Below are positions 16,924 to 25,394 of a stretch of 64,000 nucleotides of DNA, one piece after another. Source of the DNA: Gemmatimonadota bacterium (GTDB lineage: Bacteria > Gemmatimonadota > Gemmatimonadetes > Longimicrobiales > Gaopeijiaceae). Within the stretch, counting starts at the first letter, position 1, and each line of letters opens with the position of its first letter. The notes beneath the pieces are model-generated. The model was not told the origin of the DNA and made no database searches. It saw only the letters and a list, made by a program, of their open reading frames with translations. Location: positions 1-64,000 of the forward strand of contig JAQBXY010000013.1 of NCBI GenBank assembly GCA_027623325.1, read 5' to 3'. The position numbers were made by a program, and so were the translations under genes.

Positions 16924-18198
16924 ATGGGAACTTTCCTGGTCGAGGGCGGGCACCGGCTCGAAGGCCGAATTCGCCCGGCTGGAAACAAGAACGCTGCACT
17001 CCCTTGCCTCGCTGCCACCGTCTTGGCGAGCGAACCGGTTGTTCTCGAAAACGTCCCTCGCATCCGCGATGTGGAGACCTTTCTCGAGATCGTGGACTCG
17101 CTGGGAGCTTCGGTGTCCTGGTCGGGGGCCAATGAGGTTACGGTCGATGCCAGCGGGATTCGGACGGACACGGTCGACGGTGACCTCGCCAGCCGAATTC
17201 GGGCCTCGGTCCTTCTTGCCGGCCCACTCTTAGCTCGCTTCGGGCATGTCGAGTTGCCACCCCCTGGTGGAGATGTGATCGGGCGGAGGCGAATGGACAC
17301 ACACTTTCTTGCCTTCGAAGCCCTGGGCGCCACGCTGGCACTGAACGGGGGCTTCACGATCCGAGCCGACCGCCTCGTCGGGGCCAACATCTTCCTCGAC
17401 GAGCCATCGGTAACAGGAACGGAGAACGCGGTGATGGCCGCGGTCAGGGCCGAGGGCTCCACCACGATTCGGAATGCGGCCGCCGAGCCCCATGTTCAGG
17501 ATCTATGCGCCCTCCTCAACGCCATGGGTGCAAGAATCAGTGGGGTCGGCACTCACATGCTGCGCATCGAGGGCGTCAAGGAGCTCTCGGGAGCTCGGTT
17601 CCGAATTGGTGCGGATCATATTGAAACGGGATCCTTCATCGGTCTGGCGGCCGTGACGAGGAGCGATCTCACGATCGAGGACGCTCCCTTGGAGCACCTC
17701 GATTCGACGCTCCTGGGATTCCGACGACTGGGGATTCGTTGCGACGTTCGGGGGGCCGACCTCTTCGTCCACGGTGCGGAGGAGCACCACGTCCGCCGGG
17801 ACGCGTTCGGAGCCGTGCCCAAAGTCGACGACGGTCCCTGGCCGGCCTTTCCGGCCGACCTGACATCGATCGCACTGGTCGCGGCCACCCAATGCCACGG
17901 TACTGTGCTCATTCACGAGAAGATGTTCGAGTCCCGTATGTACTTTACTGACAAGCTTGTAGGGCTCGGAGCTTCAATCATTTTGTGTGATCCGCACCGC
18001 GCGGTGGTGGTCGGACCGAGCCCGCTCCAGGGTGGTGTGGTCGAGAGTCCCGATATCCGAGCTGGGATGGCCTTGTTGATTGCCGCGCTCGGGGCGGAGG
18101 GTACGAGCGAGATCCATAACATTCGACAAATCGAACGCGGGTACGAGAGGATCGACGAGCGACTGATTGCACTCGGAGCGAAGATCACTCGAGGGTAG
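16924..18198 (+). CDS. murA: UDP-N-acetylglucosamine 1-carboxyvinyltransferase, Asp-type active site
   Basis: 424 residues from ATG 16924; the upstream frame is open but is non-coding promoter and PTS antisense. First committed step of peptidoglycan synthesis: transfers enolpyruvate from PEP to UDP-GlcNAc. RPAGNKNAALPCLAA holds the K22-N23 pair; FPADLTSIALVAATQ carries the catalytic Asp region; RQIERGYERIDERL closes the fold. The active-site loop reads PPGGDVIGRRRMDTH: the catalytic Cys of E. coli MurA (Cys115) is replaced by D117. Natural Cys-to-Asp MurAs (Mycobacterium, Chlamydia) work but are not alkylated by fosfomycin, so intrinsic resistance is expected. Confidence 0.94.
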   Translation: MGTFLVEGGHRLEGRIRPAGNKNAALPCLAATVLASEPVVLENVPRIRDVETFLEIVDSLGASVSWSGANEVTVDASGIRTDTVDGDLASRIRASVLLAGPLLARFGHVELPPPGGDVIGRRRMDTHFLAFEALGATLALNGGFTIRADRLVGANIFLDEPSVTGTENAVMAAVRAEGSTTIRNAAAEPHVQDLCALLNAMGARISGVGTHMLRIEGVKELSGARFRIGADHIETGSFIGLAAVTRSDLTIEDAPLEHLDSTLLGFRRLGIRCDVRGADLFVHGAEEHHVRRDAFGAVPKVDDGPWPAFPADLTSIALVAATQCHGTVLIHEKMFESRMYFTDKLVGLGASIILCDPHRAVVVGPSPLQGGVVESPDIRAGMALLIAALGAEGTSEIHNIRQIERGYERIDERLIALGAKITRG

Positions 18199-18274
18199 CA
18201 GCCGCTGAACCGGATCGATCGAGTTCGTCGTAAGGAGAGTTGGACCAAGGAATCTATCGACGGGATGACGATCA

Positions 18275-18688
18275 ATGACCGAAGACAAGGGAGCCAGGGA
18301 AGAGGATGGGGCCGAAGCCAAGTCGCGTCGCGACAAGGTGGGCGACGGCTTCAAGCAGGGACTTGGAGTCCTGTCGGCATTCCGGGATGCCCTCGAAGAG
18401 ACGATCCAGGAAGCGCGCGATCGCGGCGACCTGTCGTCAGACAGAGCTAAAGAGGTGGTGAAGGAGGCCCTCGAGCGTGCACAGGCGGCCGCCGGCGGCG
18501 CCCGAGATCGATTGGACTTCGCTCACCAGGCTGACCTGGACGCACTCCGTTCGACTTTTGACTCGATTCGTAGCCGGGTCAGTGACCTCGAACAAAGCGT
18601 TTTCGGTGCCTCCAAAGGCGATGCAGCTGAAGCCGCGGACTCGAGTCGAACCGGAAGTGATGACGCGGAGACCGACCCGAAGCCCTGA
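18275..18688 (+). CDS. Small charged helical protein, unknown function
   Basis: 137 residues, soluble, almost entirely helical by composition, with an N-terminal charged segment (MTEDKGAREEDGAEAKSRRD), a central helix pair (about 25-110; DALEETIQEARDRGDLSSDR and SDLEQSVFGASKG) and a disordered acidic tail. The arrangement recalls phasin-like or polyhydroxyalkanoate-granule proteins, but no signature is firm. It sits between murA and the rimP promoter; the initiation region has no strong ribosome binding site, so the start is uncertain. Confidence 0.5.
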   Translation: MTEDKGAREEDGAEAKSRRDKVGDGFKQGLGVLSAFRDALEETIQEARDRGDLSSDRAKEVVKEALERAQAAAGGARDRLDFAHQADLDALRSTFDSIRSRVSDLEQSVFGASKGDAAEAADSSRTGSDDAETDPKP

Positions 18689-18706
18689 GTGGACCACCCG
18701 ACCGTC

Positions 18707-18750
18707 AGAGGCCCGGTCCGCACGGGGAGTTGAGTGCGTTCCGGGCCTCT
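18707..18750 (+). terminator. Long-loop hairpin after the small helical protein gene
   Basis: Perfect 10-bp inverted repeat AGAGGCCCGG (18707-18716) / CCGGGCCTCT (18741-18750) with a 24-nt loop and a weak T-rich tail. It may end transcription from upstream, but it physically overlaps the rimP promoter: the -35 box lies in the loop and the 3' arm in the spacer. Confidence 0.35.
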
Positions 18751-18758
18751 TCTATATT
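18730..18758 (+). promoter_or_regulatory. Promoter of the rimP-nusA-infB operon
   Basis: TTGAGT (18730-18735), exactly 17 nt, TATATT (18753-18758): the best sigma-70-like match in the window and clear against the G+C-rich surroundings. Initiation near 18765 leaves a leader of about 130 nt before the rimP ATG at 18894. Confidence 0.6.
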
Positions 18759-18798
18759 GATCGTCCGTCATAGCCGCGGTTCGGGGCGTTTTTTCGAA

Positions 18799-18827
18799 GT
18801 GGGGGAGTTGGTCGCCCCCGCTTTTTT
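18799..18827 (+). terminator. Intrinsic terminator in the rimP leader (possible attenuator)
   Basis: Stem GTGGGGG (18799-18805) / CCCCCGC (18815-18821), with one T.G pair and a 9-nt loop, followed at once by six Ts (18822-18827). A further six-T run lies just before it (18789-18794). The hairpin is downstream of the operon promoter and upstream of rimP, so it must be read through for expression. Confidence 0.55.
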
Positions 18828-18839
18828 GTTCGGTGTGGA

Positions 18840-18871
18840 CTGGGGTTCGTCGCTTCTGCGGCGCACCCCAG
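18840..18871 (+). promoter_or_regulatory. Leader hairpin upstream of the rimP ribosome binding site
   Basis: CTGGGGT (18840-18846) pairs with ACCCCAG (18865-18871), with an inner GTCGC/GCGGC stem closing a TTCT loop. It lies between the leader terminator and the Shine-Dalgarno sequence GGAGGGG (18882-18888). No T-run follows, so it is more likely a pause, protein-binding or RNA-stability element than a terminator. Confidence 0.4.
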
Positions 18872-18893
18872 ATTGTTGATTGGAGGGGTCGAA

Positions 18894-19385
18894 ATGGGAG
18901 CTGTGCCGGAGATCGAGGCCGAGCTTGAGCACCGGGTCGAGGACCTGGGATACGAGCTCGTCGAACTCCAGTGGGGAGGAAGCGGCAGGCGGCCGACGCT
19001 CATTTTGCGTGTCGATCACCTGGAATCGACTCCAGGGCAGGGCATTACGGTGGATGACTGCGCCAAGGTCAGTAGGGCGCTCGAAGCATGGCTGGACGAG
19101 CGAGAGGACCTGTCGGATCGATACGTCCTCGAGGTGTCGTCTCCCGGTGTGGAACGGCCGCTCGTCCGGGATCGAGATTTTGAGCGGTTTCGAGGCAAGG
19201 TGGTCGCCGTGTCCGGGAAGAAGGCGTTGCGGAACGGAGTGACCCGATTGGAGGGGGAGCTCGTGGGGTTGGGAAAGTCGGATACAGGTTCGGGGGCCGT
19301 CGTACTCAGCCTCCCGGACGGTGAGGAAGTGAGCATTCCGAGATCGGACATTCGGAAGGTGCAGCTAGTGTTCACGTGGAAGTGA
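18894..19385 (+). CDS. rimP: Ribosome maturation factor RimP
   Basis: 163 residues from ATG 18894, chosen because GGAGGGG lies 6 nt upstream; a TTG at 18873 would put the start inside the leader. N-terminal alpha/beta domain contains LEHRVEDLGYELVELQW, the DDCAKVSRALEAWLD helix and YVLEVSSPGVERPL, the RimP signature; the C-terminal SH3-like domain ends at VQLVFTWK. It helps assemble the 30S subunit. First gene of the conserved operon, 10 nt before nusA. Confidence 0.95.
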   Translation: MGAVPEIEAELEHRVEDLGYELVELQWGGSGRRPTLILRVDHLESTPGQGITVDDCAKVSRALEAWLDEREDLSDRYVLEVSSPGVERPLVRDRDFERFRGKVVAVSGKKALRNGVTRLEGELVGLGKSDTGSGAVVLSLPDGEEVSIPRSDIRKVQLVFTWK

Positions 19386-19395
19386 GGAGATAGAG

Positions 19396-20793
19396 ATGGC
19401 GAACGCGGCCCAGATCGTAGCGGCCTTCAGAGACGTTGCGGCGACAAAGAATCTGTCCGAAGAGGAGATGACCGACCTGGTGAAGGACGGACTCCTCGCC
19501 GGATTGGCTCGCATCTACGGTGCCGCCGTGCAGGCCGAGATCGATATCGACGAGGCAACGGGCGACTTCGACATCGTGGTTCTCCGACGCGTCGTGGAGG
19601 AAGTCGAGGACTCTGCGTCCGAGATTTCGCTCGAGGAGGCTCGGTGGGACGACGACACCTTCGAGGTCGGCGATGTCATGGAGGTCCCGGTCCAATTCAC
19701 CGATTTCGGGCGCAACGCGGTCATGGCCGTAAAGCAGCGCATCGTGCAGCGAGTTCGGGAGAATGAGCGCGACCGAATCCGCGACGAGTTCGCCGATCAG
19801 ATCGGCGAGCTTTTGACCGGCGAGCTGCAGCAGATCGAGCGCGGCAAGCTGGTTGTCATGCTGAACCGCGCCCGGGACGCGGAAGCGATCATTCCCTGGA
19901 AGGATCAGAACCCACGGGAACGCTTCCGCCAGGGCGATCCGATCCGCGCCGTCCTCAAGAAGGTCGAGGAGACGCCGAAAGGGCCGCGCCTCATTCTCTC
20001 GCGTGGCGACCCTTTGTTCGTGGTCGCCCTATTCAAGCTCGAGGTGCCGGAGATCCATCAGGGTATCGTCGAGATTCGGGAAATTTCCCGTGAAGTGGGC
20101 GGGCGTACGAAGATCGCCGTGTACAGCCGCGATGAGTCCATCGACCCGGTGGGCGCCTGCGTGGGGCTCAAGGGCTCGAGGGTTCAGGCTGTTGTGAACG
20201 AACTCGGTGGTGAACGCATCGATATCGTGCCCTGGCATCCCGATACGGACGTGTTCGCGCGCCGCGCACTCGCTCCAGCGAGGGTATCCAAAGTCATCAG
20301 TGACCCGGAACGGCAGGTGATCACGGCGATCGTCGACGAGGATCAGCTCTCGTTGGCCATCGGTCGAAACGGTCAGAATGTCCGACTGGCTTCCCAGCTG
20401 ATCGGTTGGCAGATCGACCTCTACGGCTCGCGTGAGTGGCTCGAGCGTGGAGGAGATCGTTCCCTGTTCCAGGACGCGCCCGTCGAGGATCAATACGAAA
20501 CAGCGGATTTTCCGTTGTCGGAGCTGGATTTGCGGGCTCCCATACTGGCGGCTCTATCTACCGTCGGATATGATACCTTTCTTCAGATCATTGACTTGGA
20601 GCGCCGGGATTTCCTTCAAATCGAGGGTCTTGGCGAGGAGGATGCGGACCGTCTGCTCGAGCTCATTGACGAGTTGACGGTTGTGGAAGGTGATTCCAAT
20701 TCGATGGATGACTCCGATGAGGACGTCGAGGCGGTGGTTTCCGCCGGAACGGATGACACGGAGTCCGACGCTGATGGAGAGTCGGGGACCTAG
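19396..20793 (+). CDS. nusA: Transcription elongation/termination factor NusA
   Basis: 465 residues: N-terminal RNA-polymerase-binding domain (1-125), S1 domain (about 130-200), KH1 with VGLKGSRVQAVVNELGGERI (near 256) and KH2 with LAIGRNGQNVRLASQLIGWQ (near 320), then one helix-hairpin-helix module (about 375-430) and an acidic, Asp/Glu-rich tail. Binds the flap of RNA polymerase, modulates pausing, hairpin termination and antitermination. Because NusA acts at hairpin terminators, the terminator in this operon's own leader is a natural place for feedback. Its 3' end overlaps the ylxQ start by 20 nt. Confidence 0.96.
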   Translation: MANAAQIVAAFRDVAATKNLSEEEMTDLVKDGLLAGLARIYGAAVQAEIDIDEATGDFDIVVLRRVVEEVEDSASEISLEEARWDDDTFEVGDVMEVPVQFTDFGRNAVMAVKQRIVQRVRENERDRIRDEFADQIGELLTGELQQIERGKLVVMLNRARDAEAIIPWKDQNPRERFRQGDPIRAVLKKVEETPKGPRLILSRGDPLFVVALFKLEVPEIHQGIVEIREISREVGGRTKIAVYSRDESIDPVGACVGLKGSRVQAVVNELGGERIDIVPWHPDTDVFARRALAPARVSKVISDPERQVITAIVDEDQLSLAIGRNGQNVRLASQLIGWQIDLYGSREWLERGGDRSLFQDAPVEDQYETADFPLSELDLRAPILAALSTVGYDTFLQIIDLERRDFLQIEGLGEEDADRLLELIDELTVVEGDSNSMDDSDEDVEAVVSAGTDDTESDADGESGT

Positions 20794-21121
20794 GGTCTTC
20801 CGGCTTTTGGGCCTGGCTCGCCGGGCCGGCGGAGTCGCTCCGGGAACGGACGCGGTCCGCCGGGCAATCCGGGAGGGCGAGGCCCAGTTGATTTTGATGG
20901 CTGGGGACGCCTCGAGCGTTCAGTTGGATAAAATCCGGTCGACATTACATGACCGGCCGATCCCCCAGGTCATCCTGGGGGATCGAAATACATTGGGTGC
21001 AGCCGTTGGTCTCGCCCCGCTGTCGGCGGTCGCGGTAACCAATCGCTCGCTCGCAACTCAACTCATCGCCGAGCTCAGACCTTCGGACGATGAGGGTGGT
21101 ATCGACGCGGTGGAGGCGTGA
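20774..21121 (+). CDS. ylxQ: L7Ae-family ribosomal protein-like RNA-binding protein
   Basis: 115 residues from ATG 20774. A short N-terminus leads into FRLLGLARRAGGVAPGTDAV and a Rossmann-like L7Ae core (LILMAGDASSVQLDKI; PLSAVAVTNRSLATQLIAEL). L7Ae-type proteins bind kink-turn RNA; bacterial YlxQ function is poorly known. The usual YlxR (DUF448) gene that normally sits between nusA and ylxQ is absent: only an overlap exists here. Confidence 0.82.
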   Translation: MESRGPRVFRLLGLARRAGGVAPGTDAVRRAIREGEAQLILMAGDASSVQLDKIRSTLHDRPIPQVILGDRNTLGAAVGLAPLSAVAVTNRSLATQLIAELRPSDDEGGIDAVEA

Positions 21122-21128
21122 CCAGAGC

Positions 21129-23762
21129 ATGCAGGTAACAGAACTAGCGGACGACCTGAGGGTTGAGGCCGATGCGCTGATCGCGCTTCTCAGGCACATG
21201 GGAATTCCCGTGGGCGATGAAGAGGCGTCGATCACTGAGGGACAGGTGTCCAAGGTCCTCGCAAAGATGGAACGCGAGCGGCGTTCAGGGCACAAGGATC
21301 CAGGTGAAGCCATCCGAGCCGCGTTAGAGGACGCCGCGCCGACTTCGAGTCGCCGCCGCCGCCGCCGCGTCGAGGAGGATGAAACCGAGTCGGTGGAAAC
21401 CGAGTCAGCTGCTCCGGAAGACGCCGAAACCGATGCGGTCGCTGAGGACGAAGCGGAGAGCGACGAGGATGAGGTCGTCACGGCGGAGTCGCAGGATGAT
21501 GACGATTCGGAAGCTGACGAGGCCCCTGAGTCTCTTGATGTCGCGTCGGATCCGGAGGACGAGGTCGAGGTAGTCGACGACGCGCCAGAAGCTGCGGCCG
21601 ACGAGAGCGACGACGAGGAGTCGGAGGCGTCGTCGGACGAAGAGGACGAAGACAGCCGACCACGCCTCGCTCCCGCTCGAGCAGGGGCTCCCGATGCCCC
21701 GGTTCGCACGATTCGCAGGCCTGCGCCGGCCCCCGCAGCGAGCGCGGGCCCCGGTGGGCAGGTACGGGTTTCGGCCGAGGGCTACACGGCCGACGGTCGA
21801 CGGCATTCGAAAGAGAAGAAGGGGAAGAAGCGCGCAGGCGTCGACCAAGATGCCGTGCAGTCGAACATCCATCGCGTCATGGCGGAGCTGAAGGGTGGGG
21901 GTGGCAAGAAGCGTCGCAAGAAGGGGCAGCGCCTCAGCGTCGAAGAGCAGGAGGCGCAAGAGCAGGAGACGGCCCAGGAGGTGGAGCGCGAGCGCACCAC
22001 GGTGCGCGTCAATGAGTTCCTCACCGTCGCCGAACTCGGGGAATTGATGGACGTGACGTCCACCGAGATTATCGGCTCAGCATTCAAGAACCTCGGTCTG
22101 CTTCTTACCATCAATCAGCGTCTCGATTTCGATCAGATCGAGATGGTGCTCGATGAGTTCAACTTCACCGCCGTGCGGGAAGAGGCCTACGGCGCTGAGC
22201 CGGAGCTCGAGGACGTCGCCGACGCGCCCGAAACCCTGAAGACGCGGTGGCCCGTCGTCACCGTGATGGGGCACGTCGATCACGGAAAGACCCTGCTTCT
22301 GGACAAGATCCGGAGCACCAACGTGGTGGCCGGGGAAGCCGGCGGAATCACGCAGCACATCGGTGCCTACCACGTGGAGCGAGAGGGGGGCCGCAATATC
22401 ACGTTCCTCGATACGCCGGGGCATGCGGCCTTCACCGCGATGCGAGCCCGCGGTGCCGACGTGACGGATATCGTGATTCTGATCGTGGCAGCGGACGACT
22501 CGGTCATGCCCCAGACGATCGAGGCGATCAGCCACGCCAAGAACGCTGGTGTACCGCTGATCGTCGCGATCAACAAGGTCGATCTGCCCGCGGCCGATCC
22601 TGGCCGAGTCAAACAGCAGCTACTCCAACACAGCGTGAACGTCGAGGACTTCGGCGGCGATGTGCTCGCCGTCGAGATTTCCGCAAAGACGGGCCAGGGG
22701 ATCGACGACCTGCTCGATAAGGTCTTGCTGCAAGCCGAGATGCTGGAACTCAAAGCGAACCCGGATCGTCCGGCGTTGGGAACCGTGATCGAAGCACAGT
22801 TGGACGTCGGTAAGGGTCCTGTCGTGTCCGTCTTGGTGCAGAAGGGCACGCTGCGGGTCGGCGACTCGTTCATCTGCGGCCGTTTCGACGGACGGGTACG
22901 TGCACTTCTGGACGAGCGCGGCCACGCCATCAAGGAAGCGGGGCCCGCGACTCCCGCGCAGGTGCTCGGGGCGGGTGGCGTCCCTCAAGCGGGCGACATG
23001 TTCCAGGTCATGGATGCGGATGCCGCCTCCGAGATCGCTACGAACCGTCAACGCCTGGATCGGGAGAAGCAGCTCCGCATCCGCGAGCGTGGAGTCAAGC
23101 TGGGAGACTTTGGAGCGCTGGTCGCGGCCGGTCAGGTCTCGGGCTTGCCCCTCGTCATCAAGGGCGATGTGGATGGCTCCGTACAGGCGTTGTCCGATGC
23201 GCTAGAGCAATTGCGCACGAAAGAGGTACGGGTCGAGATCGTCCACCGGGGCGTGGGGGCGATCAACGAATCAGATGTGCTCCTCGCGCAAACCGCCGGG
23301 GCGGTGATCATCGGCTTCCGCGTGCGGCCACAGACGGCCGCCCGCCTCGCCGCCGAGCGTGAGGACGTGGACATACGCTCGTACGAGGTCATCTACGAAG
23401 CCGTGGACGACGTGACGTTGGCCCTCGAAGGCATGCTTGCTCCCGAGAAGCGGGAGACGGTCGAGGGGACAGCGCAGGTCCGAGAGGTCTTCCGAGTCTC
23501 GAAGGTCGGCACGATCGCGGGCTGTTACATCGTCGAAGGACGTATTGATCGAAAGGGTCACGCGCGCGTGATTCGCGACGGGATCGTAGCCTACGACGGA
23601 GCGATTTCCTCGCTGAAGCGATTCAAGGACGACGTAAAAGAGGTCCGGGAAAGCTTCGAGTGCGGCATCGGCATCCACAACTACAACGACTTGAAGGTCG
23701 GCGACGTGATCGAGTGTTATACGGTCGAGGAGTTCGCACGAACCCTGGCCAGTTCGGCCTGA
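21129..23762 (+). CDS. infB: Translation initiation factor IF-2
   Basis: 877 residues from ATG 21129, 7 nt after ylxQ. IF2_N helix bundle at 1-55 (QVTELADDLRVEADALIALL), then a long acidic, Glu/Asp/Ser-rich linker (about 75-190), a basic stretch with KEKKGKKRAG and KKRRKKGQR, a second IF2_N module (about 295-345), and the GTPase domain: G1 GHVDHGKT (about 381), G3 DTPGHAAF, G4 NKVD. The C-terminal domains that bind fMet-tRNA are complete (ending DVIECYTVEEFARTL). It places initiator tRNA on the 30S subunit. Confidence 0.97.
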   Translation: MQVTELADDLRVEADALIALLRHMGIPVGDEEASITEGQVSKVLAKMERERRSGHKDPGEAIRAALEDAAPTSSRRRRRRVEEDETESVETESAAPEDAETDAVAEDEAESDEDEVVTAESQDDDDSEADEAPESLDVASDPEDEVEVVDDAPEAAADESDDEESEASSDEEDEDSRPRLAPARAGAPDAPVRTIRRPAPAPAASAGPGGQVRVSAEGYTADGRRHSKEKKGKKRAGVDQDAVQSNIHRVMAELKGGGGKKRRKKGQRLSVEEQEAQEQETAQEVERERTTVRVNEFLTVAELGELMDVTSTEIIGSAFKNLGLLLTINQRLDFDQIEMVLDEFNFTAVREEAYGAEPELEDVADAPETLKTRWPVVTVMGHVDHGKTLLLDKIRSTNVVAGEAGGITQHIGAYHVEREGGRNITFLDTPGHAAFTAMRARGADVTDIVILIVAADDSVMPQTIEAISHAKNAGVPLIVAINKVDLPAADPGRVKQQLLQHSVNVEDFGGDVLAVEISAKTGQGIDDLLDKVLLQAEMLELKANPDRPALGTVIEAQLDVGKGPVVSVLVQKGTLRVGDSFICGRFDGRVRALLDERGHAIKEAGPATPAQVLGAGGVPQAGDMFQVMDADAASEIATNRQRLDREKQLRIRERGVKLGDFGALVAAGQVSGLPLVIKGDVDGSVQALSDALEQLRTKEVRVEIVHRGVGAINESDVLLAQTAGAVIIGFRVRPQTAARLAAEREDVDIRSYEVIYEAVDDVTLALEGMLAPEKRETVEGTAQVREVFRVSKVGTIAGCYIVEGRIDRKGHARVIRDGIVAYDGAISSLKRFKDDVKEVRESFECGIGIHNYNDLKVGDVIECYTVEEFARTLASSA

Positions 23763-23786
23763 TCGACCTGAGAGGTCGCCCGGCGC

Positions 23787-24068
23787 GTGGTCGTCGCAAC
23801 GCAGACGTGGGAGTTGGCGCTCCCTGGGTGCACCTCCCTAAAGGAGAAGCGATCCGTGGTGCGCTCGCTCCGCGATCGGCTGCAGAAGAGGTTCAACGTA
23901 TCGGTCGCCGAGACGGGGCTGCAGGACGTGCACAGCCGTGCCGAGATCACGATCGCGCTGGTCGCGACCGACGGGCGGATGGCGGAGTCCGTATTGGACA
24001 AGACCGACCGGTTCGTCGAGGAGCACGGTGGAGCGCGGATCACTCGTGTGAGTCGCGAACAGTGGTGA
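23787..24068 (+). CDS. ylxP: DUF503 family protein (YlxP)
   Basis: 93 residues from GTG 23787. Typical DUF503: ALPGCTSLKEKRSVVRSLRD, then FNVSVAETGLQDVHSRAEI and a C-terminal helix. A small ferredoxin-like-fold protein nearly always found between infB and rbfA; molecular role unknown, probably in ribosome biogenesis by context. Confidence 0.85.
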   Translation: MVVATQTWELALPGCTSLKEKRSVVRSLRDRLQKRFNVSVAETGLQDVHSRAEITIALVATDGRMAESVLDKTDRFVEEHGGARITRVSREQW

Positions 24069-24108
24069 TGAAGTCGCCGACCATTGCTGACCGACAGGGA
24101 GCCGCCTC

Positions 24109-24516
24109 GTGAGCAAACGCCTCGCTCGTCTGAACGAGCAGCTGAAGCGCGAGCTCTCAGAGTTGATTCGCACACGCGTCCGCGACCCGAGGGTGGGCTT
24201 GGTTACGATCACAGGTGTGGATGTGGCTGCGGACCTCGGTTCGGCCAAGATCTACGTCCGGGAGATCGGTGGTTCTGATCCGACCGAAACACTCGCGGGG
24301 CTCGAGGCGGCCGCGCCGTTCCTGCGAACAACGCTGGGTCGCACTCTTCGGGTCCGCCGTATTCCCGAACTCAGATTTCGCGAGGATCGTTCCTACCTCG
24401 GAGCGCAACGCATCGAGGAGATGCTCTCGGAGGTGCTCCCTCCCGGATCGGAGCCCCCCCCCGAGGAGTCCATCGATCACCCAGAGCCGCCGCCGGAAGA
24501 CGGGGGCGCCGCGTGA
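24109..24516 (+). CDS. rbfA: 30S ribosome-binding factor RbfA
   Basis: 135 residues from GTG 24109. KH-like fold with RLARLNEQLKRELSELI, RDPRVGLVTITGVDVAADLG and the RVRRIPELRFREDRS strand; a Pro/Glu-rich disordered tail follows. Needed for late 16S rRNA processing and cold adaptation. Overlaps truB by 4 nt. Confidence 0.93.
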   Translation: MSKRLARLNEQLKRELSELIRTRVRDPRVGLVTITGVDVAADLGSAKIYVREIGGSDPTETLAGLEAAAPFLRTTLGRTLRVRRIPELRFREDRSYLGAQRIEEMLSEVLPPGSEPPPEESIDHPEPPPEDGGAA

Positions 24517-25394
24517 CAGACGGCGCCGGCGACTTCGTGGTCCCGGTCGACAAGCCGGAGGGTCCCACCTCACACGACGTAGTCGCCATGGCTCGACGGG
24601 GTCTGGGGACGCGGCGCATCGGACACACGGGCACGCTCGATCCGTTTGCTTCGGGACTCCTGCTCCTGTGTGTGGGCTGGACCACGCGCCTGGCCGAGTA
24701 TCTGACGGGACTCGACAAGACGTATGAGGCGGTGGCCAGACTGGGCGTTACGACGGACACGCTTGACCGCGATGGCGTGGTCCTGAGCGAGTCGGACGCT
24801 TGGCGACAGCTCGAGGAGTCGGAGATCATGAGGGCACTGAGCGACTTCGCGGGTTCGATCGACCAGGTCCCTCCCCAGTTCTCCGCCAAGAAGCTGGAGG
24901 GAGAAGCCATGCATCGACGGGCCCGTCGGGGGGAGCACGTCGAACTCGCTCCGGTTTCGGTTACGGTGCATGACGTTCAAGTCACGGCTGTGCAGTTGCC
25001 GGAGGTTCGCTTTTCCATGCGCTGTTCTAGCGGCACGTATGTACGAGCGATCGCGCGGGATCTCGGAGAATCGCTGGGCGTCGGCGCGCACCTCACCTCG
25101 CTGCGACGCACGTCGGTCGGCTCGTTCACGGTCAACGACGCGATCGCGGTAGACGCCCTGAAGGACACGGAGGAGGTCGCGCGGGTGGCCGTCGAACCCG
25201 CCGCGGCCCTGGCACACCTCCCGCTGGTCGAGATCGACGGAGAGGTCGCTCGAAGGTTGTTGCACGGGCAGAAGGTGAGGCTGAGCAACGATGGCTCGGC
25301 AGCTCCGGTCGCCGTGACGCATGAGGGCGCCCTATTCGCAATCGGCGAGATGCGCGACGGTGTGCTGATTCCCCGAAAGGTATTCGCGAGTTGA
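24513..25394 (+). CDS. truB: tRNA pseudouridine(55) synthase
   Basis: 293 residues. VDKPEGPTSHDVV, then the catalytic HTGTLDPFASGLL with nucleophile D43, the KTYEAVARLGVTTDTLDRDG segment and the CSSGTYVRAIARDLGE block. Forms pseudouridine 55 in the T-loop of tRNAs. A short C-terminal PUA-like region is present. Start and stop overlap rbfA and ribF by 4 nt each. Confidence 0.95.
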   Translation: MTDGAGDFVVPVDKPEGPTSHDVVAMARRGLGTRRIGHTGTLDPFASGLLLLCVGWTTRLAEYLTGLDKTYEAVARLGVTTDTLDRDGVVLSESDAWRQLEESEIMRALSDFAGSIDQVPPQFSAKKLEGEAMHRRARRGEHVELAPVSVTVHDVQVTAVQLPEVRFSMRCSSGTYVRAIARDLGESLGVGAHLTSLRRTSVGSFTVNDAIAVDALKDTEEVARVAVEPAAALAHLPLVEIDGEVARRLLHGQKVRLSNDGSAAPVAVTHEGALFAIGEMRDGVLIPRKVFAS

